The notes below the pieces were generated by a model. That model had not been told where the DNA came from and did no database searches. It was given only the letters and a program-made list of their open reading frames with translations. From the NCBI GenBank assembly GCA_963921795.1, contig OY997642.1:27022699-27086698 (forward strand): a DNA stretch of 64,000 nt, written 5' to 3'. The DNA is from Nannobrachium achirus (taxonomy: Eukaryota; Chordata; Actinopteri; Myctophiformes; Myctophidae). The translations under genes were made by a program, and so were the position numbers. Positions 22,923 through 34,263 of the stretch are shown piece after piece (positions within the stretch are counted from its first letter, which is position 1; every line of letters starts with the position of its first letter).

Positions 22923-23122
22923 AGGACAACTTTGTTTTTTTACAACAAGGGTTCATATTTTAGATTGTAATTAGAGAAAAGAAAAAGTGAGTGTTAAAAT
23001 GTTTTCATTTGCTTCGTTCTATTGTTTTATCGCGTTTACAGTGCTAAAATGTGGGGCATGCGTACGCATGGGGGCATGCGTACAAGTGGCTAAATATGTC
23101 TTTTTAGACAGCCAGCAGTTTA

Positions 23123-23913
23123 TTGCGACCGTAAGGTCGCAGTTTAGTATGAAAACCTCCACCGGCCGTCCGTCGGTCACACGTGCGGTCGACCGCACGT
23201 CACACGTGCGGTCGACGTGTGATGAGGTCACGATGAGTCATCTATGCCCAAATATAGATTTCTAGGTCAGATGGCCCATAGAGTTTGTGATGTCAAACCT
23301 AGCAACCCAATATAAACAAACCTGATGTCAGACCTGAAGTATCCTTTTATACCCATATATGGAGATACAGAGATCTCCATATATGGGCATATTAGAAAGC
23401 CCATATATGGGCATATACGGATGACATCAGGGATATCCATATATGGGCATAAAAGGGACAAGGGCTTACAGTTAAGAGATCTCCATATATGGGCATATCA
23501 GAAAGCCCATATATGTTCATATACTGATGACATCAGGAATATCCATATATGGGCATAAAAGGGACAAGGACTTACAGTTAAGAGATCTCCATATATGGGC
23601 ATAAAGGGACAAGGACTGTTACAGTAGATATAGAGATGTCCATATATGGGCATAAATGAACAAGGACTGACAAACACTGAGATCTCCATATAACCTATGG
23701 GAATATAAGGGACGAGGACTGTCAGCTTGTAGACCTATTTTCTAAATATTGTTGTACATTAAAAACTTGAAATGGGTCGTTCTGCATAGTACTTGGGATT
23801 TGTTGATGTAAATGTTCACATAGAGTGTAATAATTGGTAAAACAAACTTTTGGCCTATTTGTGGAGATAAGCGACCAACGGTCGCTTATCTCCCGATTAG
23901 GGAGTCTTACTGG
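23123..23913 (+). mobile_element. Helitron/Helentron-like element with minisatellite core A
   Basis: Left end TTGCGACCGTAAGGTCGC. Right end: a hairpin (gcgaccaacggtcgc), then ctcccgattagggag and TCTTACTGG. The core is a minisatellite built on ccatatatgggcata. The same ends with a different core are at 42908-43672. Confidence 0.6.
23340..23700. repeat. minisatellite of ccatatatgggcata-type units
   Basis: Units with gatctccatatatgggcata and aagggacaaggact repeat at irregular spacing, with inverted as well as direct copies. Confidence 0.85.
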
Positions 23914-24153
23914 TTTATTGCTATTTACAGTAACACTTCTAGCCCCCATAAGTCACATCCAACCATGAAAGGTTGCGTTGTATTTTGGGAATGGGCTTAT
24001 TCTGTGTAAAATGACATTTAGCCACTTGTACGCATGCCCCCAACCACTGAAATAAGAATCTCTAAAACATAATTTTAACACTCATCTTTTATATTCTTTA
24101 ATTACAATCTAAAATATGAACCCTTGTTGTAAAAAACTAAAGTTGTCCTTTAA

Positions 24154-25920
24154 GTTTGAACGTGAAGGTCAAAAAGCCTACTGTGATGATGAAGGCATAT
24201 TGCAGAATCAATCAGTATTTTCTGCTGATAAGCTTTCAAAAGGGTCAACAAGTTTGAAAATGTTAAATGATGTTAAAATTTGGAATAAAGAGGCAGCATT
24301 GCTTTTTCAAATTCAATGTTTACCTGTGTGTCTTTTTATTATTCCAGAATGGACCAAAATACCAAAATCGGAACTTGTTTTAGTAAAGATATTGGTGGTC
24401 GATCATAACAGCAATGCTTGAGCAGGAAATCGGGTTCAAGTCCGGGGCAGAAGAGGAAAGTTTCAAAGTGCAGCTTTAAGAAGTAAACAAAATTGTGTTT
24501 TTTTTTGTTTTTTGTTTTCCAGCAGTCTGGCACTGATGGGCCATCACGCCAGCCTTGGAGAACAGCGAAAGAGAGGTTGTCTCAGCACACTAACTTTAAC
24601 ACGGCGTGTAGACGTTTGACTGTACCTCTGTTTGATTCCTGCCTCTTTTATCCAGCATGCAGCACCTGGCCTTCAATACAGCTTCAGTATAAGATGTGCT
24701 CATCAAACAGCTCAGTGATCATGTGCCAGAGCGGCTGTCCACCCCTGCTGTTCTCACAACTCCTTCAGTCCGGTTAAATCACAGTCTGGCAGGCAGGTGG
24801 AACACCTTCAGATGTACTGTACGTACAGTACTATGACACATACATCGGTTGAGCCGATATATATATATATCTGCCATTTTCTGATGACATCTGCGTCGCA
24901 GCTATGCAGCCGATGTGTAGTTTTCAAAAGGTAACAAGTAAAATAAGTAACCGATCAACAAGTTTGGTAGATCGGCTATTCTTTTTAATTTAATAGGGCA
25001 TAACTGGTTCAAGGCATAGTATGCAACTTTTAAATGTGTTTATATTACACAACAATATACTGTACAGGTATATTAATTCCCTCATAGTCACTGATTGAGT
25101 AGTGTGGTGGTGTTCACCTGCTGGCTGTATTTTGGTGTTTTCACTGTTTGTTTTGGTAGACTGGGAGTCTGGGACGTCTTTGCGGCGTTAATAATTTTCA
25201 GAGCCTCCAGCCAAAGCCACAGCGGAGGGGGGTGTTCAAAGCGATTCAATTTCAAACTCCAGCATGAAATTGTCTGTATCTGCCCAGAATTTCAGATGCA
25301 GGAAGGGTGGCCACCAAGAAGGAGTGGGCACCTTGATGTTAAATTGGATATTTCTTTCCAAAATATAGAGAAAGAAAGAAAAAGAAAATGGTCTTAAGTA
25401 ACATAATTTGAACATGCTATTACATCATTAGCAGACCTAAATGTACCCTTCAACTTCTTGTTCATGCCCATAATGATTTTGTCATGTTCTAATCATGTGT
25501 ACTTTACATTACTTAAACCATTTTCCAAACATTGCATTTTTGAAGAAAAGAAAAAGAAAAGAAAAAAACATAACATCGACTTGCCCACTCTTTCCGTTAC
25601 CAGAATCTCCACATCCCTGTTGGTAATGGCCGGTAATGACCTCTATGCACAACAGCGGCAGCCACATTGGAAAGAAATTGGTCCATCTTCACTATTATAC
25701 TAATTAGGCTATGTTCCAGTTTGTGTGGCACAGTGGTTCTCAATTATATATTTTTTTCAATGAGCAACAGGTACAATATCAGCACTGACTCTTGTTTGAC
25801 CAGAAAGGATTAGTATAAATAGTATCATTGGTAACACCCAATTTCATTCCAATATGGCTGCTCTGCATAGAGCCTATTGATGGTAATGGGTCTGGCAACT
25901 GTAATGGTGGTAACAGAGTA
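24154..25920. other. non-coding, no confident feature
   Basis: One 101-codon open frame (24116-24421, plus) begins inside the TIR of the previous element and has no domain. A degenerate hairpin relic may lie at 24951-24985. No gene is supported. Confidence 0.4.
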
Positions 25921-26011
25921 CGGAAGTCCTGACGGTGTGGGTTCAGGATCTGTCCGAGGCTGAGAATCAGGGTGGGGTCCTGCGCCTGAGAATGACGTCA
26001 CACAATATGGC

Positions 26012-26088
26012 CGAAAACAGCAGACTTACAAGCTCACAACGCATCGCAAGTGCAACGCTTTGTGGGCTTGTAGATCGGCTGTTTTCGC
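26012..26088. repeat. short palindromic hairpin element in the left foldback arm
   Basis: cgaaaacagcagacttacaa - stem/loop - ttgtagatcggctgttttcg. Confidence 0.8.
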
Positions 26089-26702
26089 CACCCAACACTG
26101 CCACCGGTGCCCAGTCGTTTTTAGAGACAGCTACATGGATACATTATTATTGCAGAAAATTCCTCTTCAAACCATTATTGAACACTAAATAACACTTTTC
26201 TTAATAATTAGTTAATAATTTCAATTAATAATAAATATCAACGGCGAGGGACCCCCGGGGACCCCCCCTGAGGAGAGGCGGTCTGCGAGAGACACCCCAG
26301 TGGAGGGTCACCAGTGACGGTCAGCGGACCCGTGGTCATCGGCGAGGGACCCCCGCGCGGTGGCCGTTGAGTCGGCCGCCCTGCGGGGGACCCTCGCTAC
26401 TGACTACGGGGCCGCTGACCGTCGCCGGCGACTCTCCACCGAGGGTCCCACGGCACTTCTCACGGACCTCCGCTACGTCATCCCATGGTCTGCGGTGATG
26501 GACCCCTGCAGGGGGGCCGACTCAACGGCCACCGTGCGTGGGTCCCCGGCGATATTTATTATTAAAAGAAACTATTAACTAATTATTAAGAAAAGTGTTA
26601 TTTTCCAGTGTTCAATAATGGTTTGAAGAGGAATTTTCTGCAATAATAATGTATCCATGTAGCTGTCTCTAAAAACTGGGCACCGGTGGCAGTGTTGGGT
26701 GG

Positions 26703-26779
26703 CGAAAACAGCTGATCTACAAGCCCACAAAGCGTTGCGCTTGTGATGCGTTGTGAGCTTGTAAGTCTGCTGTTTTCGG
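26703..26779. repeat. short palindromic hairpin element in the right foldback arm
   Basis: Inverse of the 26012-26088 copy with a few changes; cgaaaacagctgatctacaa - stem/loop - gtctgctgttttcg. Confidence 0.8.
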
Positions 26780-26879
26780 CCATATTGTGTGACGTCATTC
26801 TCAGGCGCAGGACCCCACCCTGATTCTCAGCCTCGGACAGATCCTGAACCCACAACGGAAGTCCTGACGTCACTCCCAC

Positions 26880-27349
26880 TACCCCTGGGTCATGGCGTTA
26901 TTTTTTGTATTGGCTATCCCATATGGAATCTTAGATCTTAGATTAGTCGTTTATGATATTGGGTTATTTTGATGTCTGTGTTTAACCCATTTAGACCAGG
27001 AACCCCTTTATGTAACTATGCCTTTCAAATGGGTACCCCATTTGGGGTTGTTGTTTTTCAGAGAAAAATAACTTTGAAGGCGTTTTTAGAATCTGCCTCA
27101 GGTCAAACGTGTGAAAGAAAAAATTGGTCTTACTCTTTGGATAAAATTTGTACTTTTTCACCGTCAGTTGACGCTTCAAATCCAGCGTGTAAAATCGCCG
27201 GGCTTATGTTTGTTTATTTCTGGAGCTCAGTTCTTATTATGTTCTTATTTGAAGATTTGAAATGGAATTTCGAATACAAAAAATAACCCTATTACCAAGG
27301 CGGATAGCAACCTCTAGCGGCAGTGATGTCAGACTTCGGTGTGCTATGG
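26880..27349. other. non-coding downstream of c2cd4c
   Basis: No gene recognised. Confidence 0.4.
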
Positions 27350-27432
27350 GTGTAGTAACTGTAGTGTATGGGTGGTAATGGGTGTAGTAACTGTAGTGTA
27401 TTGGTGTTGATGGGTCTTGTAACTGTAGTGCA
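27350..27432. repeat. short tandem repeat, three units with gtaactgtagtg
   Basis: Units ggtgtagtaactgtagtgta repeat three times with drift. Confidence 0.75.
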
Positions 27433-27463
27433 GAAACAGTGATCATTATTTATGACGGGACCC

Positions 27464-30400
27464 TCAGCCTGCCAGCAGCTCACTAAGCAGCACCTCTCTC
27501 TCCCCCAGCATCACGTCTCTCTTCAGGCTCGTCCCCTTGTTCACCACCTTCATCTTCAGCGCCAGGTCCTTCAGCCGCGCCCGCGGCAGGGCGTCGAAGA
27601 AGAAGTCCTCGTTGAACACGGGGTGCCGGCTGTTCTTGATGATGGTGCTGCGCTGCTTCTGCTGCTTGCCCGGGTTGAGGTAGAGCGCCACGCAGCAGTT
27701 GATGCTCCGGACGTCCGTGGCGCGGTCGTACAGGTCCTGCGCGGCCAGCACGCGCACCCGCAGCCGCGCCGCCTCTGCGTCGTAGTGCGTGCTCAGCCGC
27801 AGCGTGCCGCGGCCGCCCTTGCGGAGGTTGACGGTGTGCGCGCGCTGCAGCAGGTCCGAGGGGGAGCCTCCCCCTCTGCCACTGCCGCCGCCGCTCCGGA
27901 AGGGGGCGAGGGAGGGGGAGCAGCGTGGCCGGCGCCGCTGCACACTGGGGCTGTTGTCGGCCGAGCTGCACGTGTCGTCGGTGGAGAGGGAGCTGTGGCG
28001 GGCCAGAGTGCGCTTGGCGCGGGACACCTGGGGGGAGAGGGGGATTGGATGGGTATGGATTTATATACTGGGTGTAATGATGTACAGTATGATATACCGG
28101 TACAACAGTGGTTCCCAGACTTTTCAGGTCGAGACCAAAAAGAGAGATCAGACGTTTGCCACTGGGCCCAAAACTAGTGAAAATAGCAGATCTACAAGCA
28201 CACAATGTGACGCTTAGCATCACGTTGCGAGCTTGTAGAACGGCTATTTCACATATACAGTACATACAATTCTTATTTTTTTTATTATTACAAAAATATA
28301 GGAAAAGTAAGTGGGATTTTTAGCTAACACGAGTCGTGACCCATAAGAATATTGACCAGGACTGGAGCGCCCCAGGGCTGTTGCCTCAGTCCCTTGTTGT
28401 ATAGTCTGTTCACCTATGACTGTGTTGCCAGGTGTGGAAATAATTCTATTCTCAAATTTGCAGATGACACCACGGTTATAGGACTAATATCCAACGATGA
28501 TGAGAGGGCCTATAGGAGGGAAATTGAAGAGCTAACCCTATGGTGCCAGAATAACAATCTCTCTCTAAATGTTAGTAAAACAAAAGAGATCATTGTTGAC
28601 TTTAGGAAATCTGAAGTCAATCACAGTCCCGTAACCATAAATGGTTCACCTGTAGACATAGTGGACAGTTTCAAATTCCTGGGTGTTCACATAACAAACT
28701 CACTCACATGGTCTCAAAACAGCGAAGGTATCCTTAAGAAAGCGCAGCAGCGATTGTACTTTCTGCGGCGCCTCAGGAGATTTGGCCTAAGCACCAAGGC
28801 TCTTGTTAATTTCTATCGCTGTACCATAGAAAGTGTATTGACAGGATGCATAACAGTGTGGTTTGGTAACGTGACTGCTCAAGACAGTAAACAGTTACAG
28901 AGAATTGTGAAGAGAGCTGCCAAAATCATTGGCACAGAATTACCACAGCTACACACAATCTATAACACACGCTGTAAGAAAAAGACAGAGAACATCTTAA
29001 AGGACAGCTGTCATCCCGCCCATTCCCTGTTCTATCTCCTCCCTTCAAAAAAACGTTACCAGAGCATCAAATCTCACACCACCCGTTTCAGTAATAGTTT
29101 TTATGCTCAAGCAATCAGGTTGCTTAACGAAGAGATGGAAGCGAGACGTAGGTAGTCATGTGCAATATACGCAGTTTTTAAACTGTACACTGTCACACTG
29201 TATGGTTGTTTTGTTGTTTTTTGGGTTGTCCTGGGTGACCTGTTGTTGTTGTATTGTTTTGTGTGCAATAAGGCTGAGAGTGCTCTTGGCACAAGCATTT
29301 CATTGTTTGTCTGTACTTGTATGGATACGCATTTGACTAATAAACCGAACCTGAACCTGAACCTGAATTGGTCTGTTACCGACAAATGGGTCCTGACCTG
29401 AACCCACTCTTTGGGGAACATGAGAGACACAATACATCTGACACAGAAAATACCTTGAAAAACCCCTGTCTGTCTGTCTAGTCCATCCTCATCCATTATT
29501 GTCCTCAGTGGGTTGACCAATCAGTGTGAAATTACTTCATCATCATACTTTCATCATTGCTATGCATGTGCAGCTGGTGATGATGGGGATTTTTACATTT
29601 TCCCCTTTAAAACGTTTTTTTTACTATCTATTTTAATCACCTCTCCAGGTGCAGTTCCCCACCAAATCTCTTCCAAGGTTCCAAATACATATCATTTTGA
29701 TGGTCCTTGGCACGACAAAGTTTAATTGATAACTACTGATTTAGAAGTGTTCATTTTGATAGAAAATTTTGATTTAGTTTTGGCCGTAATCTTTTTTTGA
29801 CAGTGCGACACGTTGTGAGCTTGTATTTTCAGAGGGCAACCAGACATAAAATTATCATCTTTTAGTTCCACTGCACCTCTTCCCCACCAGTTCCTCCCAT
29901 TTTAGCTGTTTTTATTTGTTGACAAAATATAAATATATTTCGCCTTAGTTTTAGTCATCTGTTTCGCTTTTTTTTTCTCCTTCGTTTTCCTCAGCAAAAA
30001 AAGAAGGGTAGTTGACGAAATGAACACTGGCAGTGGTGTAAAGTAACTGAGTACATTTACTTTAAGTACTATACTTAAGTACAATTTTGAGGTGTTTGTA
30101 CGAGTATTTCCAATTCTTGGTACTTTTACTTCTACTCCACTTCATCTCAGAGGCAAATATTGTACTTTTACTTCACTACAACTATTTGAAAACTTTAGTT
30201 ACTAGTTACTTTGTAGATTTGGATTATTACAACACAAGCATTGACCTCTTCGATCCTACGTAGATGCAGTACATCTCGGTCATTTGAAATTTGACGATCT
30301 ACAAGCTCACAATGCGTTGCATCTGCAATTTTCAAAGCATTTTTATACACTTGAAAAGTGAAATAGGACATTCTGCATAATGAGTACTTTCTCCTTTTGG

Positions 30401-32094
30401 TAATCTAAGTACATTTTGATACCAATACCTTTGTACTTTTACTCAAGTACATTTTGAATTCCGTACTTCTACTTGTAACAGAGTATTTCTATATTGCAGT
30501 ATTGATACCTTTACTTTTTTTTCCGCCACTGACTGGTTCTCACCTTGGCCTGCGTCTCCTGGGTGATGGAGCGCAGCAGGGAGGCGGAGCGGGAGAGCAG
30601 GGGGGAGGTGAAGGGGGACGACTCGGCCGAGGAGCAGGTGTCGCTCTCCCCCCCGCTGAAGTAGCGGTAGGGGCTGTCGGCGGGGGCCAGCAGTGTCCCC
30701 CCCGTCCCCCCCTGGGCGGCGGTGCGTCTCTGGGAGTTGGGGGAAGTGAGGGGGCTGACGGGGTCGCTGTGGAACAGGCTCTCCTTGCGCCGGGTGTGGG
30801 GCGACTCCACCAGCGTGGAGAAGCCGTAGGAGGTCTGGGCCTTGGGGACGTAGGGCAGGGACATGGCCGTCTGCGACTGGGGGTCCGCATTGGTGTTGGC
30901 CAGCAGCGCGCCGTCCTTGTCCGAGGGGCTGCCGGCGGTGAATTATGAAATGTTGTAAACGTTTTACGATCGATTGTCATGCAGTATAATTGTGATTGAC
31001 GATTTTATTTATTTATTTAATTTTTGCAATGAACATTATTAGAACATAAGGCTTTGTACAAACAGACCACATTTGAATAATTTTGTACTGAGAATTTTGT
31101 TGGCAATCCGTTATGTAATATTGACTAGATTTGATTTTAAAGTAAAGAAATATAAGTAAAAGTAAACACAACTTAAAAGTTATAAACCCAGGATATAGGC
31201 TACAAAAAGCAACACACAATTTAGAAATTAAGTAGCGGAAAATAGCCAAACTACAAGCTCACAACGTGTTGCATCGCATCCAATTTCTGCTATTTTTAAA
31301 AACCTTTTCTTTTTCTAACTTTAGATGAGTGGTTTTCAACCAGTGGTCTGGGGACCACCAGTGGTCCTTTGAAGTGCTTCCAGGTGGTCCCCAACTTCGC
31401 GGCGCGATGCGTTGTCGCTTGCGGTACGTCAGGACTGTGTCATTGAAACAAATGTATTTTAATGAGATTTCATCGCATCGCGTGCAGTGCGCATGAGCTG
31501 TGAGAGGCAAAATCAAATGATGGTCCGTGGCTCAAATGCCCAATAATGACTTTGATATGAAAAGGGTTGAAAACCACTGCTATAGATGAATGGAAACAAT
31601 GATGCAAAAAACAACTGCGAGCATGCGATAAAATAATGAACAGCGATCGGGCCATGATAATCCCATAATCCATCCCGGGGGCCTTACTTGTCCACGCTCT
31701 CTATCTGGATGATGTGGCGGTTGGCCGACTTGACCAGGTTGCGGCTGAAGAGGCGCGGGCTGCACGAGCTCTTGTTGCCCCTCCCCCCCTTGGGGCTGCG
31801 GCTGCAGATGGCCTGGTCCGACGCCGAGGGCCGCAGGGCGGCCGCGCCAGGGCGCCGCCGGGGCTCCGGGGTCGGGAGGAGGAGCTGGGGGTCAGGCTCG
31901 GGTTCGAGGGGGGGCGGGCAGCAGATGAGCTTCGGGGGGATGAAGAAGTCGGGGATCTTGGCCGGGGTCAGCACGTTGGTGTAGACGGAGATGGGGACGC
32001 CCGCCTCCTGGGAGGAGGCCCGGGCCTTCTTGGCGCCGCAGCCCTCCACCGAGCCTCGAAGCTTGTCCAGCAGCCACATGCCTTGCTCAAAGTG
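27464..32094 (-). CDS. c2cd4c: C2 domain protein of the C2CD4 family (C2CD4C-like)
   Basis: Coding exons 32079-31688, 30928-30544 and 27464-28027 join in frame (phases 2 and 0, all GT-AG) to 446 residues. A 3' splice site with a long CT tract at about 32095 places the start codon in the exon beginning 32094, so a 5' leader exon lies upstream. The N-terminus MWLLDKLRGSVEG, then NVLTPAKIPDFFIPPKL and RHIIQIES, the middle SYGFSTLVESPHTRRKESLF and YFSGGESDTCSSAESS, and the C-terminal C2 domain (LYDRATDVRSINCCV, STIIKNSRHPVFNEDFFF, KVVNKGTSLKRD) fit C2CD4C in order. The family lacks a transmembrane segment, is reported nuclear, and is linked to inflammation and metabolism; the acidic Ca2+ sites look incomplete. 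As remembered, the mammalian coding region is in one exon, so two coding introns here are notable. Both are packed with transposons. Paralog choice (C rather than A) is likely but not proven. Confidence 0.88.
28108..28335 (+). mobile_element. hAT-like fragment with embedded hairpin, in c2cd4c intron 2
   Basis: Starts cagtggttcccagacttttc; parallel copy at 33393-33545 has the same TIR and the hairpin at the same offset. Confidence 0.6.
28175..28252. repeat. short palindromic hairpin element, two-armed
   Basis: agtgaaaatagcagatctac - stem/loop - gcttgtagaacggctatttc. Confidence 0.8.
28345..29367 (+). mobile_element. 5'-truncated LINE, reverse transcriptase C-terminal half (CR1/L2/Rex-like)
   Basis: One open frame (28352-29155) of 267 residues lies in c2cd4c intron 2, antisense to the gene. 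It has the RT motifs TGAPQGC and FADDTTV, then FKFLGVHI and LRRLRRFG, and the conserved C-terminal region (LTGCITVWFG, TRCKKK). The upstream endonuclease and RT fingers are missing. The 3' end is a (CTGAAC)n tail at 29344-29367, typical of LINEs with a short repeat tail rather than poly(A). The frame is intact over its whole length, so insertion is fairly recent. It cannot retrotranspose as it stands. Clade is uncertain. Confidence 0.85.
29802..29830. repeat. hairpin element, single arm
   Basis: gcgacacgttgtgagcttgt; left arm absent. Confidence 0.5.
30031..30531 (+). mobile_element. hAT-type MITE ('agtaactnagtacattt' family)
   Basis: Starts CAGTGGTGTAAAGTAACTGA and ends TTCCGCCACTG. This TIR is a common fish hAT type. 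It lies about 12 bp inside the donor of c2cd4c intron 2. A one-armed hairpin sits at 30294-30333. A second copy is at 58476-58739. Confidence 0.75.
30294..30333. repeat. hairpin element, one arm plus loop
   Basis: gatctacaagctcacaatgc, then gttgcatctgcaa. Confidence 0.6.
31237..31297. repeat. short palindromic hairpin element, right arm worn
   Basis: gaaaatagccaaactacaag, ctcacaacgtgttgc - tttctgctattttt, in c2cd4c intron 1. Confidence 0.65.
31327..31579. mobile_element. non-autonomous hAT element in c2cd4c intron 1
   Basis: Ends agtggttttcaacc / ggttgaaaaccactg, flanked by the 8-bp pair CTTTAGAT (31319-31326) and CTATAGAT (31580-31587), one mismatch. A fragment of the same family is at 42030-42115. 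Confidence 0.8.
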
Positions 32095-32100
32095 CTGAGG

Positions 32101-32722
32101 AGAGAGAGAGAGAGAGGGAGGGAGGGAGGGGAGGGAGAAACAAGAGAGACTGGAGACTGGTTCTCAAAGTGGGGTCCGGGGACCAACAGGCATTCCACGA
32201 GGGTCCCCAGCAAAGGTAATACAGCATCACATTCATTTTAACCACTTTAAAACATTTAACAGCCGAACTACTCAAAAATATTTGGAACATTTTGAATAAT
32301 TAAAAAACAAAATGTTTATTATTATTATTTTTTTCTCTCTTCTCAGGGTCCCTATGACACCAAACATTTTCAGATGGGGGTCTGTGGCCAAACAGTGCCC
32401 ATATTCAGGGTACAGTTCTCAAACGTTTTCATGTCAAGGAAACCGCCAGATGTTGTGCCAGCTTGTCCCCCAGAAAGGAAGGTTTGAGTAAAGAAATGTG
32501 TAAAATTCAAAGATTGTTTGGGAATCTCCAGAAATAGCAGATCTACAAGCTCACAATGCTTTGCCCTGCCACCACTTGTTGTGAACTTGTAGATCGCCTA
32601 TTTTTGATTCTTAAATTGATTTTCATGCCATTGAGTTCTCATTTTGCACGAGGACCCCCTGGAACCCCCTAGAGGACCCCTGAGGGGGTCCCTGGAGTGC
32701 CCCGCGTTGAGAACAACCACTG
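32101..32722. mobile_element. GA-rich leader tract and old hAT-like element with embedded hairpin
   Basis: After a (GA)n/GGGA stretch (32101-32145) that forms the CT tract of the c2cd4c acceptor, text from 32156 (ctggttctcaaagtgggg) to 32722 (ttgagaacaaccactg) has hAT-like ends. The hairpin is at 32531-32606. No target duplication is recognisable. Confidence 0.5.
32531..32606. repeat. short palindromic hairpin element, two-armed
   Basis: agaaatagcagatctacaag, ctcacaatgc - loop - gttgtgaacttgtagatcgc. Confidence 0.8.
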
Positions 32723-33117
32723 TCCAACAGGTCAGAAGAAAATTAATCAACAGAAGGAGGCTGTTCAATTCTTACAGAAACAAATGGATAGCCTAAATAA
32801 ATACATTAGGCTATTTATAGTGCTCCCTGTTAACTCCTGTTGAAAACACTTCTCAATCTCGTTCAATGGGATCAAGGAGAGGAAAAGAATTCAAGTCGAC
32901 ATTTGCGGTAAAGATCTCCACCACAGCCTCATGTTGTCTCACACAACTTAAATTAAGATGCGATAAATTAATAGCTTGCCTTATAGCCTAGAGGCGCCTG
33001 TCTGTCAGGCAAAGGACATTTGAGCACATTTATGCTCAAATGTCCTTTATCATAAAGCGTCTGGAAAAATGTAAACATAGCATTTCTGTACAAGTGTAAC
33101 GGAGGTGATCCAAACCT
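32723..33117. other. non-coding upstream of c2cd4c
   Basis: Holds a small perfect inverted repeat at 33009-33054 (aaaggacatttgagca and its inverse). The 5' leader exon or promoter may be near but cannot be placed. Confidence 0.35.
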
Positions 33118-33188
33118 CCCCACCCGGTTTCGAACCCGGGTCTCCCGCGTGAAAGTCCAATATCATAACCATCGGGACATCCCTATGG
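33118..33188 (-). pseudogene. tRNA-like sequence (tRNA pseudogene or SINE head)
   Basis: Minus strand has a consensus B box in a paired T arm (cccgggttcgaaaccggg), an A-box-like tgtcccgatggttatga, and an anticodon loop that would read CTTTCAC (TTC, Glu). The anticodon and acceptor stems pair poorly, so a working tRNA is unlikely. Confidence 0.5.
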
Positions 33189-33392
33189 AACGAGAGCAGA
33201 TACTAGACTTTTGAGGCTTCAGGCTGGGGCTGCGACTCACCACACTGTGCGACGGTCTACGACCCACCACATAAGCAGCTGCTGTTGATATTGACCAATA
33301 TCACTCATGACGCGAGAACGCACAGAAATGTGTCTCCAAACCCCAGACGTTACAGCGTAAATAAATCTAAGACATGCTGTCGATTGTGTAAC

Positions 33393-33545
33393 GCAGTGGT
33401 TCCCAAACTTTTCAGGTCGAGTCGAGACCCAAAAAGAGAAATTAGACGATTTTCTCGGGGACCCAAACTACAGTGAAAACAGCTGATCTACAAGCTCACA
33501 ACGCGTTGCTTCGTGAGCTTGTAGATCTGCTATTTCCACTGCTGT
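33393..33545 (+). mobile_element. hAT-like fragment with embedded hairpin
   Basis: cagtggttcccaaacttttc start, as at 28108. Right part truncated just after the hairpin. Confidence 0.6.
33472..33540. repeat. short palindromic hairpin element, two-armed
   Basis: agtgaaaacagctgatctac - short loop - gcttgtagatctgctatttc. Confidence 0.85.
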
Positions 33546-33787
33546 AAATTAACTCGTATAGTCTACTACCTGTTGGATCGATGCTCCCTCTGCACTGCAG
33601 CTTGCGCTTCGACGGCACCGCGCGTTCCTCTGCACAAGTGTCTCCAATCAATCCTGCGCGTAACATGCGATTTCCTTCCGTCAGAGAGCGTGCCAAACCG
33701 TTTTACCAGCGCGCGTCCCCTCAAACCACTTGTCTCGGTTGTTTTTTTAACCTGAAGCTAATGAGACCGCTTTGTCTTCTTATCAAG

Positions 33788-33860
33788 TCAATAGGGGAGA
33801 TGTGATGTTGATGGGACTGCCTGGAACGCGCCAGGCATGCAGGTTCACGCACACCCCAAC

Positions 33861-33920
<60 letters not shown>
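33788..33920 (+). repeat. unique text joined to a (GT)n microsatellite
   Basis: tcaataggggagatgtgatg, ttgatgggactgcctgga, then GT run from 33863. An inverted copy of the unique part, also touching a GT run, is at 35125-35205. Confidence 0.75.
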
Positions 33921-33923
<3 letters not shown>

Positions 33924-33951
33924 TTCTCATTCCTCCCCTCGTTGACTTAGA

Positions 33952-34194
33952 ACAGCTGTTTCTCAAAGTGGGGTCTGGGGACCTCATTGTCCTCATACAA
34001 GGGTCCGCAGTAAATGTGTTACTATTGAAATCAGTTTAACCACTGTAAACCCTAGATGAATCAAATAGCCCACATCATGAACACGGCTTGTAGATCAGCA
34101 GTGTCCACAAATGTTAAATAACAAAATCTTGCATCTGGGTCCCCAAGGCACAACATATTTTCAGATGGCCTATCAATTTGAGGGTCCCATGGCC

Positions 34195-34195
<1 letters not shown>
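33952..34195. mobile_element. hAT-like fragment (relative of 32156)
   Basis: gtttctcaaagtggggtctg and gggaccctc-type text, with a single hairpin arm at 34086-34107 (gcttgtagatcagcag). Confidence 0.5.

Positions 34196-34260
<65 letters not shown>
34196..34260. repeat. (GA)n microsatellite
   Basis: Uninterrupted GA run. Confidence 0.95.

Positions 34261-34263
<3 letters not shown>

Larger units (their letters stand above)
22923..24149. mobile_element. TTAA-flanked foldback element, 1.2 kb, with nested element
   Basis: TIR AGGACAACTTTGTTTTTTTA and its inverse at 24130-24149; TTAA at 22919-22922 and 24150-24153. Arms extend over ggttcatattttagattgta and aagtggctaaat. A Helitron-like element (23123-23913) was inserted in the middle. 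Confidence 0.75.
25936..26854. mobile_element. 919-bp foldback element with a 15-bp flanking repeat
   Basis: Arms of about 300 bp are near-identical inverted copies, from TGTGGGTTCAGG to CCTGAACCCACA. Each arm carries a hairpin element. The core (26235-26545) is GC-rich and partly inverted too. ACGGAAGTCCTGACG occurs directly on both sides (25920-25934 and 26855-26869). No coding. Confidence 0.85.

Noticed and set aside
24116-24421. 101-codon open frame on the plus strand
   Set aside because: Starts in a transposon TIR and shows no domain or splice support.
24951-24985. Further hairpin copy (ccgatcaacaagtttggtag)
   Set aside because: Only partial likeness; too decayed to count.
27452-28265. 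Long open frames on both strands opposite or overlapping c2cd4c exon 3
   Set aside because: GC-rich coding sequence opens other frames; only the frame with the C2 domain matches a family and splices correctly.
30454-30980. Gly- or Pro-rich open frames over c2cd4c exon 2
   Set aside because: Shadows of the true exon caused by high GC content.
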